From an uncultured Methylophilus sp. (GTDB lineage Bacteria > Pseudomonadota > Gammaproteobacteria > Burkholderiales > Methylophilaceae), in the NCBI GenBank assembly GCA_936943315.1, contig CAKZJM010000099.1:1-5760 (forward strand): a stretch of DNA of 5,760 nucleotides, given 5' to 3'. The notes under the pieces are model-generated. The model did not search any database, was not told where the DNA came from, and saw only the letters and a list, made by a program, of their open reading frames with translations. The position numbers were made by a program, and so were the translations under genes. This document shows positions 5,655 through 5,760 of this stretch, piece after piece. Numbering within the stretch: the stretch's first letter is position 1; every line of letters begins with the position of its first letter.

Positions 5655-5760
5655 TTAAAATCTGGCTTTTAATTGCTTGGCACTATCCAGCGGCAACTTC
5701 AGCAAAAAATGCACAGCCTCATCAAACTGTTTGTCGAGAATTTCACCGTTTAAACGCTGA
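5655..5760 (-). CDS. C-terminal end of an unrecognised gene (runs off the right edge)
   Basis: Reading in from the right edge, one frame stays open for 34 codons and ends with TAA at 5657-5655. The tail contains ILDKQFDEAVHFLLKLPLDS and ends KQLKARF. It is charged and apparently helical, without a membrane segment, so it is probably cytoplasmic. The other two minus-strand frames are less convincing, and the codon composition resembles that of the neighbouring genes. It lies directly upstream of the AI-2E gene, with an AT-rich 36-bp gap and no terminator, which suggests one transcription unit. I do not recognise the family from this fragment. Confidence 0.6.
   Translation of the reverse strand, partial: QRLNGEILDKQFDEAVHFLLKLPLDSAKQLKARF

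Overview
The window fits a mid-GC betaproteobacterium, most likely a methylotroph of the Methylophilaceae (Methylophilus/Methylovorus type). The basis is a PEP-CTERM sorting tail of the VPEADT...RRR form, typical of that group from memory, together with rmuC, a secreted PhoA-superfamily phosphatase and an AI-2E/PerM-type membrane protein. The genus is inferred, not shown. Every gene I can support is on the minus strand, so the text below runs from high to low coordinates. No tRNA, rRNA, CRISPR array, insertion sequence or prophage gene was seen.

From the right edge: 5760-5655 is the last 34 codons of an unrecognised gene. After 36 bp comes an AI-2E family (PF01594) polytopic membrane protein (5618-4614, GTG start). 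The 406 bp between its stop and the next gene is not empty. It holds a sigma70-like promoter (4576-4548), a well-placed Shine-Dalgarno sequence with a 13-codon ORF, a strong minus-strand rho-independent terminator (4410-4382), and then a phased array of Pho-box half-sites (4337-4294). The first three together look like a roughly 160-nt small-RNA or small-peptide gene.

The centre is a probable three-gene operon behind the Pho-box array. It encodes a PEP-CTERM surface protein (4198-3455), a secreted alkaline phosphatase (3423-1885, 31 bp later) and a secreted protein of unknown function with two cysteines (1806-1066, 78 bp later, after a 23-bp palindrome). The simplest reading is a phosphate-starvation module: the phosphatase releases phosphate outside the cytoplasm, while the exosortase-sorted protein and the small exported protein act at the envelope or in the extracellular matrix. 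The functional link is inferred from promoter and spacing.

The 3' end of the last operon gene runs into a 33-bp (11-codon) tandem repeat that copies the C-terminal tail including its stop codon. Next come a 17-bp inverted repeat and a perfect TATAAT placed so that transcription would begin at or near the rmuC ATG (886). rmuC continues off the left edge; 295 codons of its N-terminal part are present.
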